Of a DNA stretch of 64,000 nt, positions 15,727 through 24,312 are shown in pieces. The stretch spans positions 84,460 through 148,459 of the forward strand of contig NZ_JAHRCU010000014.1 of the NCBI RefSeq assembly GCF_019083995.1, in the 5' to 3' direction. The stretch comes from Roseococcus sp. SDR. Its GTDB lineage: Bacteria > Pseudomonadota > Alphaproteobacteria > Acetobacterales > Acetobacteraceae. Within the stretch, counting starts at the first letter, position 1, and every line of letters starts with the position of its first letter. The notes under the pieces are model-generated. The model had not been told where the DNA came from. It saw nothing but the letters and a program-made list of their open reading frames with translations, and did no database searches. The translations under genes were made by a program, and so were the position numbers.

Positions 15727-16932
15727 TCAGCAGTGCCGCCAGTTCGGGTTGTTGGCGCGGCAGAAATTGCGCTCCTCGAGCCGCTGCACCATTGGCGTGG
15801 AGGGCAGAGACGGGGCCGTCAGTGCGTCGATGATCGTGTCCTCGATCATCAGGGCCATGCGCTCGCGCTCCTCCAGGATCCTGCGCCGCTCGGCCGCGGG
15901 CAGCGCCGCCCATTCGCGGTTCCGGCGGGCCTGCAAGGCGGCGAGCTGGAAGGTGTCACCCGGTTGCGTGCCCTCGACATAGTAGATGACGCGACGGCTG
16001 CGCGTATCCACGACGGCGATCCGGCCATCGCCCAGGCGCTCCAGCTCGACGCAGGGGAAGCTGCCCGAGATCTGGCGGCACAAGCGGTTGCCCTCCCAGC
16101 GATAATCCCGCTCCTGCAGGCTGAGGTTCGGGAGTTCCAGCGCCGAACGCGACATGCCGCCGGTCTCGTAGATCTGGCGACCGCCCAGATACCAGGTGGC
16201 GGGCAGGGCCGGATCGCCGGTCGCCCGGATCAACCGGACCGTCCGGCCCTCCAGCAGCGCGCGCGCGGCGGCGGCGTCCAGCGTCTCGCCCCGGTTGGCG
16301 GAGCCGGGGGCGGGCGCATCGCCGCGCGGCGCCGCCAGGGCCGGCATGGCGCCGCGTCCGCCGGCGCTGCCCTGTAAGGCGGCGGAGGCCGCGGCCAAGG
16401 TCTCGCCCACATCGGCGGCGCGGCTGCGGGTCAGCTCGAGATGGCCGCAGCTGCGGTCATCGAATCGGGCACGCAGCGGCGCATCGGGCCGCGCCCCGCC
16501 GACAAAGCCACGCATCGGCGTCGTGCCGCCAGGCTCGATCCAACGGACCGGGTCCACGCGCAGGCCGCTGCCGCTGCGGTCGGTGGCCGAGACGCGCACC
16601 TCATAGCTGCCCGTCTCGCCCGACGCGGCGGCGAAGCGGAACAGCCCTGCGCCGCGCCCGTCGGGCATGACGAGCTGCCCGGCATACCGCTCGGATCCGC
16701 AAAAGTAGCGGCCGTTCCAGACGCCGCGGAGATCGGCCGGGCCGCTGGCCACGCCCAGGGCCTGCAGCTGGCCCGCCGTCTGGCCGCGCGTCGCCTGCTG
16801 CCAGGGGTTCGCGCCCCGCATGTCAAATCCGGCGCCGGTCCTCACCAGCCCTGCGACAGGCCGCGCCTCCGGCACGCAAGCGGTCAGCAGAAGGAGGGCC
16901 GGGACACAGAGACGCAACGCCATCGACGGCAT
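15727..16932 (-). CDS. large lipoprotein of unknown function
   Basis: A 401-residue exported protein: MPSMALRLCVPALLLLTACVPE is a lipoprotein signal (LLTAC, about Cys19). The mature part has a beta-rich region (GVWNGRYFCGSERYAGQLVM), a second similar region (WYLGGRQIYETGG, YRWEGNRLCRQIS) and a charged helix (RRNREWAALPAAERRRILEERERM). Cysteines (FCGS, RSCGH, LCRQ, FPCVE, FCRAN, WRHC) suggest disulfides. I chose the ATG at 16932; a second ATG lies three codons in (16923) and the open frame continues upstream to 17226 without sense. No family recognised. Confidence 0.65.
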   Translation of the reverse strand: MPSMALRLCVPALLLLTACVPEARPVAGLVRTGAGFDMRGANPWQQATRGQTAGQLQALGVASGPADLRGVWNGRYFCGSERYAGQLVMPDGRGAGLFRFAAASGETGSYEVRVSATDRSGSGLRVDPVRWIEPGGTTPMRGFVGGARPDAPLRARFDDRSCGHLELTRSRAADVGETLAAASAALQGSAGGRGAMPALAAPRGDAPAPGSANRGETLDAAAARALLEGRTVRLIRATGDPALPATWYLGGRQIYETGGMSRSALELPNLSLQERDYRWEGNRLCRQISGSFPCVELERLGDGRIAVVDTRSRRVIYYVEGTQPGDTFQLAALQARRNREWAALPAAERRRILEERERMALMIEDTIIDALTAPSLPSTPMVQRLEERNFCRANNPNWRHC

Positions 16933-17032
16933 GGATATCGCATTCCCTTGGAGTTGATGCCGTTTGACGTATTTAGCGGGCGGGACGAAGTCAAGGCGAG
17001 GGAATGCGGTGCGCACTGCCGCGGATGGAGCC

Positions 17033-17710
17033 CTAACCCTCCAGGAAGCGGGCGATCCAGCCGCGCATGCGTGGCGCGTCATCCGGGATGCGGAGCGATT
17101 CGATGGCGGCCTCGCCGGCCGCGCCATGCATCTCGCGCCGGCCTTCCAGCAGGGCGATGGAGAAATCCGCCGTGAATTCCGGGTGGCACTGGAAGGAGAT
17201 GGCATCGCCGTAGTCGAGCCCGGCAAGCGGCGTGAAATCGCTGGCCAGCGTCACCCGCGCGCCGGGTGGCGCCGCCACCACCTGGTCCTGGTGGGAGGCG
17301 GCGATGCGGATGGGGGCGGCGCCATCCATCCAGGGGGCGGGCGCCGTCACCGCATAGCGGTGCAGCCCGATGCCCCAGCCCTTGTCGGATTTCACCACGC
17401 GGCCGCCGAAGGCCTCGGCCATCACCTGGTGGCCGAAGCAGATGCCGACCAGCTTCGCGCGGCCGCGCGCGGCGACCAGGAACTGCTTGAGCGGCGCGAT
17501 CCAGGGCAGGTCGTCATAGACGCCGGCGGCCGAGCCGGTGACGAGCCAGGCGTCGCAGGCGGTCGGGCTCTCGGGCAGGGCGGTGGTCACGTCATGCAGC
17601 GTCGCGTCCCGGCCGGGCGGGAGGAGGCGGCGCATCATCCCGCCCATGCTGCCATGGGCGGGGATCAGCGCCTCGGGGATCTCCCCGCATTGCAGGATGC
17701 CGATGCGCAT
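17033..17710 (-). CDS. class I glutamine amidotransferase domain protein
   Basis: Stand-alone class I glutamine amidotransferase of 225 residues. The nucleophile elbow GICFGHQ (Cys about 90) and the QCHPEF histidine/glutamate pair (about 173-175) complete the catalytic triad, so it should hydrolyse glutamine (or a gamma-glutamyl bond). It belongs to the GuaA-N-like group of single-domain proteins. The partner acceptor is unknown. It lies ten bases below dihydroorotase, suggesting co-transcription, but it is not carA: length and motifs differ. Confidence 0.88.
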   Translation of the reverse strand: MRIGILQCGEIPEALIPAHGSMGGMMRRLLPPGRDATLHDVTTALPESPTACDAWLVTGSAAGVYDDLPWIAPLKQFLVAARGRAKLVGICFGHQVMAEAFGGRVVKSDKGWGIGLHRYAVTAPAPWMDGAAPIRIAASHQDQVVAAPPGARVTLASDFTPLAGLDYGDAISFQCHPEFTADFSIALLEGRREMHGAAGEAAIESLRIPDDAPRMRGWIARFLEG

Positions 17711-17720
17711 GCGCGTGGCT

Positions 17721-19037
17721 TCAGCGGAAGTTCACCGGCTTGCCGATGGGGCCGCCCAGCACCTCATCCTCGCGCATGGCGACATGGCCGCGGATGATGG
17801 TGCCGACCGGCCAGCCCTGGCAGCGATAGCCGTCGAAGGGCGTCCAGCCGCAGGGGCTCGCGATCCAGTCATTCGTGATCTCGCGCGACTTCGCCATGTC
17901 CACCAGGGTGAAGTCGGCGTCGTAGCCGACGGCCAGCCGGCCCTTGTTCACCGCGCCGTAGATGCGCGCGGGGCCGGCGCACATCAGGTCCACGAGGCGC
18001 ATGAGGCTGAGGCGCCCGGCGCTGACATGGTCGAGCATGACGGGGACGATGGTCTGGATGCCGGTCAGGCCCGCCGCCGTGTCGGGCCAGGGGCGCTCCT
18101 TCGCCGCGCGGGAATGCGGCGCATGGTCGCTGCCCACCACATCCACCGTGCCGTTGCGCACGGCGGCCCAGGCGGCCTCCAGATGGCGCTGGTCGCGGAT
18201 GGGCGGGTTCATCACGGCATAGCCGCCCAGGCGGTCATAGGCCTCGTCGGTCTGGGTCAGGTGGTTCATCAGCACCTCGACCGAGCAGATATCCTTGTAG
18301 TCGGCGAGGTAGGCGAGCTCCTCCGCCGTGCTCACATGCAGGATATGGGCGGGGCGGCCGGTCTTGCGCGCGATGGCCATGAGGCGCTTGGTGCCGAGCA
18401 GCGCGCATTCCACGTCGCGCCACTCCATGTGGTTCCGGTGCGGCATGCCCGAGCTGTAGTTGGGCTTGCGCGCCTGCAGGCGATACTCGTCCTCCGAGTG
18501 GTAGCAGATGCGGCGCCGGCCGGAGCGCATCACGGCTTCCAGGCTCGCATCGTCCTCGATCAGCAGATCGCCCGTAGAGGAGCCGGCGAAGACCTTCACC
18601 GCGCAGACATTCTCCTCCAGCTCCAGCGAAGCGAGGTCGGGGATGTTCTTCTTGGACGCGCCGACATAGAGGCCGACATCGCAATACGCGACCTCGGCCA
18701 CGTATTTCCGCTTCCAGGCAAGCTGCGCGGAATCCGTGATGGAGGGCGCGGTGTTGGGCATGTCGAAGACGGCGGCGAGGCCGCCCAGGACCGCGGCCTT
18801 GGTGCCGGTCGCGATGGTCTCGACGGCCGCGTCGCCCGGCTCGCGCAGATGGACATGCGCGTCGATCAGGCCGGGCAGCACATGCAGGTGGCGGCAATCC
18901 ACCTCCTGCGTGGCCTCGGCATTGCGCAGGCTGCCCATGGCGGCGATGCGGCCATCGCGCACGCCGATGTCCAGCGGCTCGATGCCCCAGGGGAGCACGG
19001 CCTGGCCGCCGCGCAGGATGAGATCGTAATGGGGCAT
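17721..19037 (-). CDS. pyrC: dihydroorotase
   Basis: Cyclic amidohydrolase of about 438 residues, closing or opening dihydroorotate in pyrimidine synthesis. Metal ligands are visible: DAHVHLREPG (about residues 59-68), the bridging-lysine region CAVKVFAGSSTGD, histidines in CYHSEDE and HILHVSTAEE, and the catalytic Asp in GSDHAPH. The start is the ATG at 19037 (MPHYDLILRGG), preceded by GGAG; an ATG at 19064 lacks that. The large class I form is also close to allantoinase, but the motifs favour dihydroorotase. No pyrB adjoins. Confidence 0.88.
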   Translation of the reverse strand: MPHYDLILRGGQAVLPWGIEPLDIGVRDGRIAAMGSLRNAEATQEVDCRHLHVLPGLIDAHVHLREPGDAAVETIATGTKAAVLGGLAAVFDMPNTAPSITDSAQLAWKRKYVAEVAYCDVGLYVGASKKNIPDLASLELEENVCAVKVFAGSSTGDLLIEDDASLEAVMRSGRRRICYHSEDEYRLQARKPNYSSGMPHRNHMEWRDVECALLGTKRLMAIARKTGRPAHILHVSTAEELAYLADYKDICSVEVLMNHLTQTDEAYDRLGGYAVMNPPIRDQRHLEAAWAAVRNGTVDVVGSDHAPHSRAAKERPWPDTAAGLTGIQTIVPVMLDHVSAGRLSLMRLVDLMCAGPARIYGAVNKGRLAVGYDADFTLVDMAKSREITNDWIASPCGWTPFDGYRCQGWPVGTIIRGHVAMREDEVLGGPIGKPVNFR

Positions 19038-19183
19038 GGAAGTCTCCGTCGAACGAGGCGCCAATCTGACGCGTCCCGCGCCGCGCGCAAGACGGGCGCT
19101 GGACGCGGGGCATCGGCTTGGGGAAGGATGGCGGCAAGCGGCCCAAGGCCGCAGCCGCCGGGTGGTTCCTCAGGAGTTGCCGC

Positions 19184-19384
19184 TTGCGCGATGCCCCACC
19201 CTCCCCCTGCCGCAACCTCTGCCGCCTCGAAGCGCAGATCTGCGCCGGCTGCGGCCGCACCGGCGCGGAAATCGCGCGCTGGCCGGCGGCGGAACCCGCG
19301 GAGAAGCACGCGATCCTGCACCGCAGCGCCGCGCGCATGGCGGCGCGAACCGCATGCGGCGAAGTTGTGCTTGACGCCACATGA
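19184..19384 (+). CDS. DUF1289 family protein (first copy)
   Basis: A short cysteine-rich protein. The domain SPCRNLCRLEAQICAGCGRTGAEIARW with Cys-x3-Cys and Cys-x2-Cys pairs looks like a small metal-binding site, followed by a helix (EKHAILHRSAARMAART). I prefer the TTG at 19184 because an AGGAG ribosome site lies seven bases upstream; an in-frame ATG at 19118 would add a tail without family resemblance. It lies just upstream of the cobalamin riboswitch, while a second DUF1289 gene lies just downstream. Function of the family unknown. Confidence 0.7.
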   Translation: MRDAPPSPCRNLCRLEAQICAGCGRTGAEIARWPAAEPAEKHAILHRSAARMAARTACGEVVLDAT

Positions 19385-19402
19385 CATAAGGATATGTTGA
19401 TA

Positions 19403-19625
19403 TTGCGTTGGTCCGGCGCGAGCCGGTGAAAAGGGAACGCCGTGCGGCCCCCTCCCCGCCAGGGAGGCCAGGCCAAGTCGGCGGCTGCCCCCGCAACTGT
19501 CAGCGGTGAGCTGACCCTGCTTCGCCCCGCTTCGGGGCGCGCCACTGGGGTTCATCCCCTGGGAAGGCGGCAGGGCCGGCGACGACCCGTGAGCCAGGAG
19601 ACCTGCCAGCGCATCGACCCACCCA
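19403..19625 (+). promoter_or_regulatory. cobalamin (B12) riboswitch
   Basis: The conserved core elements appear in order: GCCGGTGAAAAGGGAAC (19422-19438), the B12-box-like GGCTGCCCCCGCAACTGT (19483-19500), a GC-rich peripheral stem (CGCCCCGCTTCGGGGCG), CCACTGG with CCTGGGAAGGCGGC, and finally GACCCGTGAGCCAGGAGACCTGCC. It reads in the plus direction toward a small open frame, DUF1289 and metE. Binding of adenosyl- or methylcobalamin should shut off the downstream genes, the standard logic for the B12-independent methionine synthase. Ends are approximate. Confidence 0.93.
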
Positions 19626-19663
19626 ATCCCGGCGCGGGGTGCCGCCGGACAGGAGACTTGACC

Positions 19664-19744
19664 ATGCGCCTTCACCGCGCCCGAACGCCCATCCCCAGAC
19701 CCGGCCCCGGCCGTTGGCGGTGTCCCGGCCCCCTCCAGGGCTGA
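19664..19744 (+). CDS. putative 26-residue leader peptide
   Basis: A short open frame just after the riboswitch: ATG at 19664 with GGAG eight bases upstream, stop at 19742-19744, and the next ATG only five bases on. The peptide is Arg/Pro-rich (MRLHRARTPIPRPGPGRW and a short tail) and matches nothing I know. The good ribosome site and tight spacing suggest translational coupling to the following DUF1289 gene, possibly as the translated target of riboswitch control. It could be fortuitous. Confidence 0.35.
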   Translation: MRLHRARTPIPRPGPGRWRCPGPLQG

Positions 19745-19749
19745 CCGCC

Positions 19750-19962
19750 ATGCCAGCCCCCCTTGGCCAGGCCGAGGCGCCCGCCTCGCCCTGCGTGCAG
19801 CTCTGCGCGCTGGATGCGGCGGGCATCTGCCTCGGCTGCGGCCGCAGCCGTGACGAGATCACCCGCTGGATGCAGGCCTCGGCCGCGGAACGCGCCGTGA
19901 TCCGCCGCGCGGCGCAGGAGCGGCTGGCCCTTCGCCACCTTCCGCCACACCCGGTGCGCTGA
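19750..19962 (+). CDS. DUF1289 family protein (second copy)
   Basis: A 70-residue protein with the same domain as 19184-19384: SPCVQLCALDAAGICLGCGRSRDEITRWMQASAAERAVIRRAAQERLA. Cys-x3-Cys plus Cys-x2-Cys suggests a metal site. It is the first protein of recognisable family under the cobalamin riboswitch and lies about 100 bases before metE, so it should be made when B12 is scarce. Start at the ATG 19750. Function unknown; its control suggests a link to methionine or B12 status (inference). Confidence 0.8.
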   Translation: MPAPLGQAEAPASPCVQLCALDAAGICLGCGRSRDEITRWMQASAAERAVIRRAAQERLALRHLPPHPVR

Positions 19963-19968
19963 CGCAGC

Positions 19969-19984
19969 CCCCGCGATCGCGGGG
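19969..19984. repeat. 16-bp perfect palindrome between DUF1289 and metE
   Basis: CCCCGCGATCGCGGGG is a perfect palindrome seven bases after the DUF1289 stop. Having no loop or T-tract it is a poor terminator; it could attenuate read-through, mark an mRNA processing hairpin or bind a dimeric protein. Confidence 0.5.
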
Positions 19985-20064
19985 CCAGATCCGCCGCCCG
20001 CCCCGCACAGGGCGAACGGCGAAGGCCGCGCCACGCCCGGACCTCGTCTCAGGGATGACAACAC

Positions 20065-22368
20065 ATGACCGCCTACAATCTCGGTTTCCCGCGCATGGGC
20101 CTCCGGCGCGAACTCAAGACCGCGCTCGAGGCCCATTGGTCGGGCCAAGCCGATGAGGCCGCGCTGCGCGCCACCGCGGCCGAGCTGCGCGCCCGCCACT
20201 GGGCCCTGCAGCGCTCGGCCGGCATCGCCGTGCCGCCGAGCAACGACTTCGCGCTCTATGACCACGTGCTCGACCACGCCTGCGCCTTCGGCGTGATCCC
20301 GGAGGGCTATGGCTGGCGCGCGGGCGAGCCCGTCTCGCTCGCCACGCGCTTCGCCCTCGCCCGCGGGGCCCGCGGCACGGCGGCCGAGCAGGCGGCCGGC
20401 ATCGCCCCCGGCGCGCCGGCGCTGGAGATGACCAAGTGGTTCGACACGAACTACCACTACCTCGTGCCCGTCTTCCGCCCGGGCCAGGCCTTCGTCGCCA
20501 CCGGCTTCCCGGCCGTCGAGGCTTTCGAGGAAGCGAAGGCGCAGGGCATCCTGACGCGGCCCGTGCTGCTCGGCCCCGTCTCCTTCCTGCTGCTGGGCAA
20601 GATGGCGGAGGGCAAGGGCGATCCGCTGGAGCTCCTGGGCAGCCTGCTGCCGCTCTATGCCGAGACGCTGCGGCGGCTGCAAGCCGCGGGCGCGCGCGAG
20701 GTGCAGATGGACGAGCCCTGCCTCGCGCTCGATCTCGCGCCCGCCGCACGCACCGCGCTGCGCGCCGCCTATCTGGTGCTGGCCGGCGCGGCACCGCGCC
20801 TCTCGATCATGCTCGCCGCCTATTTCGGCGACCTGCGCGAGAATCTCGAAACGGCGCTGACCCTGCCTGTCGCGGGCCTGCATCTCGACCTGGTGCGCGC
20901 GCCGCGCATGCTGGAGGTCGCGCTGCGCCACGCCCCGCCGCGCATGATGCTCTCGCTCGGCGTGGTGGATGGGCGCAATGTCTGGGCGACGGATCTCTCC
21001 CGCGCCTTCCAGCTGCTCCGCGCCGCCGCCGCCGCGCGGCGCTTCGAGCTCTTGCAGGTGGCGCCCTCCTGCTCGCTGCTGCACAGCCCGGTGGACCTCG
21101 CGGGCGAGACCGGGCTCGACCCCGAGCTGCGCGGCTGGATGGCCTTCGCCCGGCAGAAGCTGGAGGAGGTGGCGATCCTCGCGCGCGGCCTGACCGCCGG
21201 GCGCGGCGCCATCGCGGCCGAGCTCGCGGCGAGCGATGCGCGCCAGGCGGCAAAGCGGAACTCGCGCCGGCTGCATGATCCGGCCGTGGCGGCGCGCCTC
21301 GCCGCCGGCCGCGCCGAGGATGCGGCGCGCGCGCCCTTCGACGAGCGGCGCATGGCCCAGCAGGCGCGGCTGCGTCTGCCCGCCTTCCCCACCACCACCA
21401 TCGGCAGCTTCCCGCAGACCGCCGAGATCCGCGCCGCCCGCGCCGCCCGCAAGCGCGGCGAGGTGACGGAGGCGGGCTATGACGCCTTCCTCACCGAGCG
21501 CATGGCGGAGGCGATCCGCTGGCAGGAGGAAATCGGCCTCGACGTGCTGGTGCATGGCGAGTTCGAGCGCAACGACATGGTGGAGCACTTCGCCGATTTC
21601 CTCGCGGGCTTCGCGGTCACGAAGAATGGCTGGGTGCAGAGCTATGGCTCGCGCTGCGTGAAGCCGCCCGTGATCTTCGGCGATGTCTCGCGCCCCGCGC
21701 CGATGACGGTGGAATGGGCGCGGCGCGCCCAGGCCATGACCGCGCGGCCGATGAAGGGCATGCTGACCGGCCCGGTCACCATGCTGCAATGGTCCTTCGT
21801 GCGGGACGACATTCCGCGCGCGGTGGTGCGCCGCCAACTCGCCTACGCCATCCGCGACGAGGTGACCGATCTGGAGGCCGCCGGCATCCCCATCGTGCAG
21901 ATCGACGAGCCCGCCTTCCGCGAGGGGCTGCCGCTGCGGCGCGATGAATGGGACGCCTACCTGACCGATGCGGTGACCTGCTTCCGCATCGCGGCCAGCG
22001 GCGTGCGGCCGGAGACGCAGATCCACACCCACATGTGCTACTCGGAGTTCAACGACATCATGACGCGCATCGCCGCGATGGATGCGGACGTGATCTCGAT
22101 CGAGACGGCGCGCAGCCGGATGGAGCTGCTCGCCGCCTTCGTGGATTTCGCCTATCCGAACGAGATCGGGCCGGGCGTCTATGACATCCACGCGCCGCGC
22201 GTGCCCGAGGCGGCGGAGATGGAGCACCTGCTGCGCCTCGCGGCGCGGCGGCTGCCGGCCGATCGCCTCTGGGTGAACCCCGATTGCGGGCTCAAGACCC
22301 GCCGCTGGGAGGAGGTGCGCCCCGCCCTGCAACGCATGGTGGAGGCCGCGCGCAGCTTGCGCGGCTAG
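20065..22368 (+). CDS. metE: cobalamin-independent methionine synthase
   Basis: Transfers a methyl group from methyl-tetrahydrofolate (polyglutamate) to homocysteine without B12. At 767 residues it has the usual two-barrel layout. The N-terminal half starts NLGFPRMGLRRELKTALE. The C-terminal catalytic half has FPTTTIGSFPQTAEIR and the zinc ligands in HTHMCYSEFNDI and NPDCGLKTRRW. Start ATG 20065, with AGGGATG upstream. The cobalamin riboswitch at 19403-19625 should repress it when B12 is present, implying the cell also has or imports B12 for a MetH enzyme (not in this window). Confidence 0.96.
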   Translation: MTAYNLGFPRMGLRRELKTALEAHWSGQADEAALRATAAELRARHWALQRSAGIAVPPSNDFALYDHVLDHACAFGVIPEGYGWRAGEPVSLATRFALARGARGTAAEQAAGIAPGAPALEMTKWFDTNYHYLVPVFRPGQAFVATGFPAVEAFEEAKAQGILTRPVLLGPVSFLLLGKMAEGKGDPLELLGSLLPLYAETLRRLQAAGAREVQMDEPCLALDLAPAARTALRAAYLVLAGAAPRLSIMLAAYFGDLRENLETALTLPVAGLHLDLVRAPRMLEVALRHAPPRMMLSLGVVDGRNVWATDLSRAFQLLRAAAAARRFELLQVAPSCSLLHSPVDLAGETGLDPELRGWMAFARQKLEEVAILARGLTAGRGAIAAELAASDARQAAKRNSRRLHDPAVAARLAAGRAEDAARAPFDERRMAQQARLRLPAFPTTTIGSFPQTAEIRAARAARKRGEVTEAGYDAFLTERMAEAIRWQEEIGLDVLVHGEFERNDMVEHFADFLAGFAVTKNGWVQSYGSRCVKPPVIFGDVSRPAPMTVEWARRAQAMTARPMKGMLTGPVTMLQWSFVRDDIPRAVVRRQLAYAIRDEVTDLEAAGIPIVQIDEPAFREGLPLRRDEWDAYLTDAVTCFRIAASGVRPETQIHTHMCYSEFNDIMTRIAAMDADVISIETARSRMELLAAFVDFAYPNEIGPGVYDIHAPRVPEAAEMEHLLRLAARRLPADRLWVNPDCGLKTRRWEEVRPALQRMVEAARSLRG

Positions 22369-22466
22369 AGCCATTTCACCGCAAGCAAAGACGGTGAAAC
22401 GGCTCCAGCACGTTGTTTTCACGCATTTTCCGAGTCGCCAAGCAAAGCTGCTTGGCTTGAAAATGC
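22368..22466. terminator. two hairpins between convergent genes
   Basis: The first stem pairs GAGCCATTTCACCG (22368-22381) with CGGTGAAACGGCTC (22392-22405). The second pairs GCATTTTC (22423-22430) with GAAAATGC (22459-22466) around a perfect inner stem GCCAAGCA/TGCTTGGC. They fill the gap between metE and the convergent solute-binding gene and probably stop transcription from both sides, although neither has a long T-tract. Confidence 0.65.
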
Positions 22467-22474
22467 TCTAAGCC

Positions 22475-23428
22475 TCACCCGGCGCGGCGGGCGACGCCCG
22501 AGCCGCGGATCGCCGCCTCCACGCCGGGGCGCACCTGCTGGATGAGCGCGGATGTCTCCGCGCCATCCAGCACGCGGGTCGCGATGCTGGCGCCATTCTG
22601 CCGCGCCTGCACCTCGGGCGCCCGCGCGGCGCTGAGCAGGGCATCCGCCAGCCTTTCGCGGATCGGCGGCGGCAGGCCCACGGGGCCGGCCCAGATGATG
22701 GGCTGGCGGGTCGCCGTCTCGAAGCCCTGCTCGATCAGCGTCGGCACCTCGGGGAATTCGGGCCAGCGATCCACGCTCGCACTCGCCAGCATGCGCAGAT
22801 TGCCGGAGCGCACGAGGCCGATCATCTCCGGCGTGCCGGTGTAGGTGTCGATATGGCCGCCCGCCACCTGTGCGGCCGCATCGGTGATGCTGCCGAACTG
22901 GATGTAGTTCATCTCGAACCGCGCAAGGCGCTGGAACTCGAACATCGCGACCGCCGAACCCGGATTGGTGCTGGCGAAGGTGACCGGCCGGCGCCGTGCC
23001 TCGGCCACGAAATCGGCGAGGCTGCGCACATTCGGCATGGAGGGGCCGACCGGAAAGCCGATCCGCAGTTCGGAGGTCGTGCCCAGGATGTCGAAGCTCT
23101 CGAAGGGCCGGTAGGGCACCTCCATCGTGAGTGGCGCCACGACCAGCGCGGAGAGGCCGACGAGCCCGAAGGTGTAGCCATCGGGGCGCGAGGCCGCGAT
23201 GCGCGCGGGGCCCAGCGTGCCGCCGGCGCCCGGCGTGTTGCGCACGATGACGCTGACGCCGAGCGCGCGCTCCATATGGGCTGCGATGGATCGCGCCACC
23301 ACATCCGTGCCGCCGCCGGGGCCGAAGCCGGTGACGAGCTGGATCTCGCGCGTCGGCCAGGCTTGCGCGCTGGCCTGGAAGGCGGGAATGGCGAGGCTGG
23401 CGCCCGCGAGCAGGCTGCGGCGATGCAT
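22475..23428 (-). CDS. Bug/TctC-family periplasmic solute-binding protein
   Basis: A 317-residue extracytoplasmic receptor of the Bug (TctC) family, which binds carboxylates for tripartite tricarboxylate-type uptake or sensing. It has a signal peptide (MHRRSLLAGASLAIPAFQASA) and the family hallmarks: PTREIQLVTGFGPGGGTDVVAR, VIVRNTPGAGGTLGPARIA and an ASTNPGS-type loop. No TctA/TctB membrane genes are nearby, which is common for these expanded orphan receptors. Ligand unknown. Confidence 0.9.
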   Translation of the reverse strand: MHRRSLLAGASLAIPAFQASAQAWPTREIQLVTGFGPGGGTDVVARSIAAHMERALGVSVIVRNTPGAGGTLGPARIAASRPDGYTFGLVGLSALVVAPLTMEVPYRPFESFDILGTTSELRIGFPVGPSMPNVRSLADFVAEARRRPVTFASTNPGSAVAMFEFQRLARFEMNYIQFGSITDAAAQVAGGHIDTYTGTPEMIGLVRSGNLRMLASASVDRWPEFPEVPTLIEQGFETATRQPIIWAGPVGLPPPIRERLADALLSAARAPEVQARQNGASIATRVLDGAETSALIQQVRPGVEAAIRGSGVARRAG

Positions 23429-23553
23429 GGCGTGTCTCTCCCGGGTCGTGGCCTGGCTTGGGGCCGCGATCTCCGCCGCGAGCCTCCCTGGCGGGGCCGC
23501 GCGCTGTCAACGAAAACCGTGGAGGGGGTGACGATCAGCGCGGGGGGTCGCAT

Positions 23554-24312
23554 ATGCGGGAGGTGACCCAGGCCCTGATCGTCGAGAATCTCGTGAAATC
23601 CTACGCCGCGGATCGCCCGCCGGCGGTGGATGGGCTCAGCTTCACCCTCGCCCGCGGGCAGACGCTCGGCCTGCTCGGCGGCAATGGGGCGGGCAAGACC
23701 ACCACCATCGCGATGCTGCTGGGCCTGCTGGTGCCGACATCGGGGCGGATCACGGCCCTCGGCCACGACATGGCGACGGACCGCTTCGCGGCACTGGCGC
23801 GGATGAACTTTTCATCCCCCTATATCTCGCTGCCGCACCGCATCTCGGTGCGCGAGAACCTGACCGTCTACGGCCATCTCTACAATGTGGCGGGCCTGAA
23901 GCGCCGCATCGCCGAACTGGCGGAGGAATTGCAGCTCACCGATTTCATCGACCGGCCGGCCGGCGAGCTTTCGGCGGGGCAGAAGACGCGCGTCGCACTC
24001 GCCAAGGCGCTGATCAACACGCCCGAACTTCTGCTGCTGGACGAACCGACCGCGAGCCTCGACCCCGATACGGGCGACTGGGTGCGAACCGGCATCGAGC
24101 GCTACCGGGAGGCGACGGGCTGCGCGATCCTGCTCGCCAGCCACAATATGGGCGAGGTGGAGCGGCTCTGCGGCCATGTGCTCATGCTCAAGCAGGGCCG
24201 CGTGGTGGATGAGGGCGCGCCGTCCGACCTCGTCGCCCGCTACGGGCGCGAGGATCTGGAGCAGGTGTTTCTCGACATCGCGCGGGGCACGCGCGTGGGG
24301 GAAGCCGCATGA
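23554..24312 (+). CDS. ABC transporter ATP-binding protein
   Basis: Nucleotide-binding subunit of an ABC-2-type exporter, about 252 residues. Walker A (GGNGAGKTTT, about 47-56), signature (LSAGQKTRVALAKAL), Walker B (LLLLDEPTASLDP) and the switch histidine (ASHNMGEVERL) are all intact. Start at the ATG 23554 (MREVTQALIVENL); the open frame upstream runs into the divergent gene's leader. It overlaps the permease gene by four bases. Substrate cannot be told; the pair looks like a drug or polysaccharide exporter. Confidence 0.93.
   Translation: MREVTQALIVENLVKSYAADRPPAVDGLSFTLARGQTLGLLGGNGAGKTTTIAMLLGLLVPTSGRITALGHDMATDRFAALARMNFSSPYISLPHRISVRENLTVYGHLYNVAGLKRRIAELAEELQLTDFIDRPAGELSAGQKTRVALAKALINTPELLLLDEPTASLDPDTGDWVRTGIERYREATGCAILLASHNMGEVERLCGHVLMLKQGRVVDEGAPSDLVARYGREDLEQVFLDIARGTRVGEAA

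Noticed and set aside
11767..16377. Very long plus-strand open frame opposite der, bamB and the TPR gene
   Set aside because: It is antisense to three clear genes, is His/Gly/Ala/Arg-rich with no domain, and reflects the scarcity of stops opposite high-GC codons.
19672..22422. 916-codon minus-strand frame opposite metE
   Set aside because: Crosses metE, DUF1289 and the terminator; no domain and no ribosome site.
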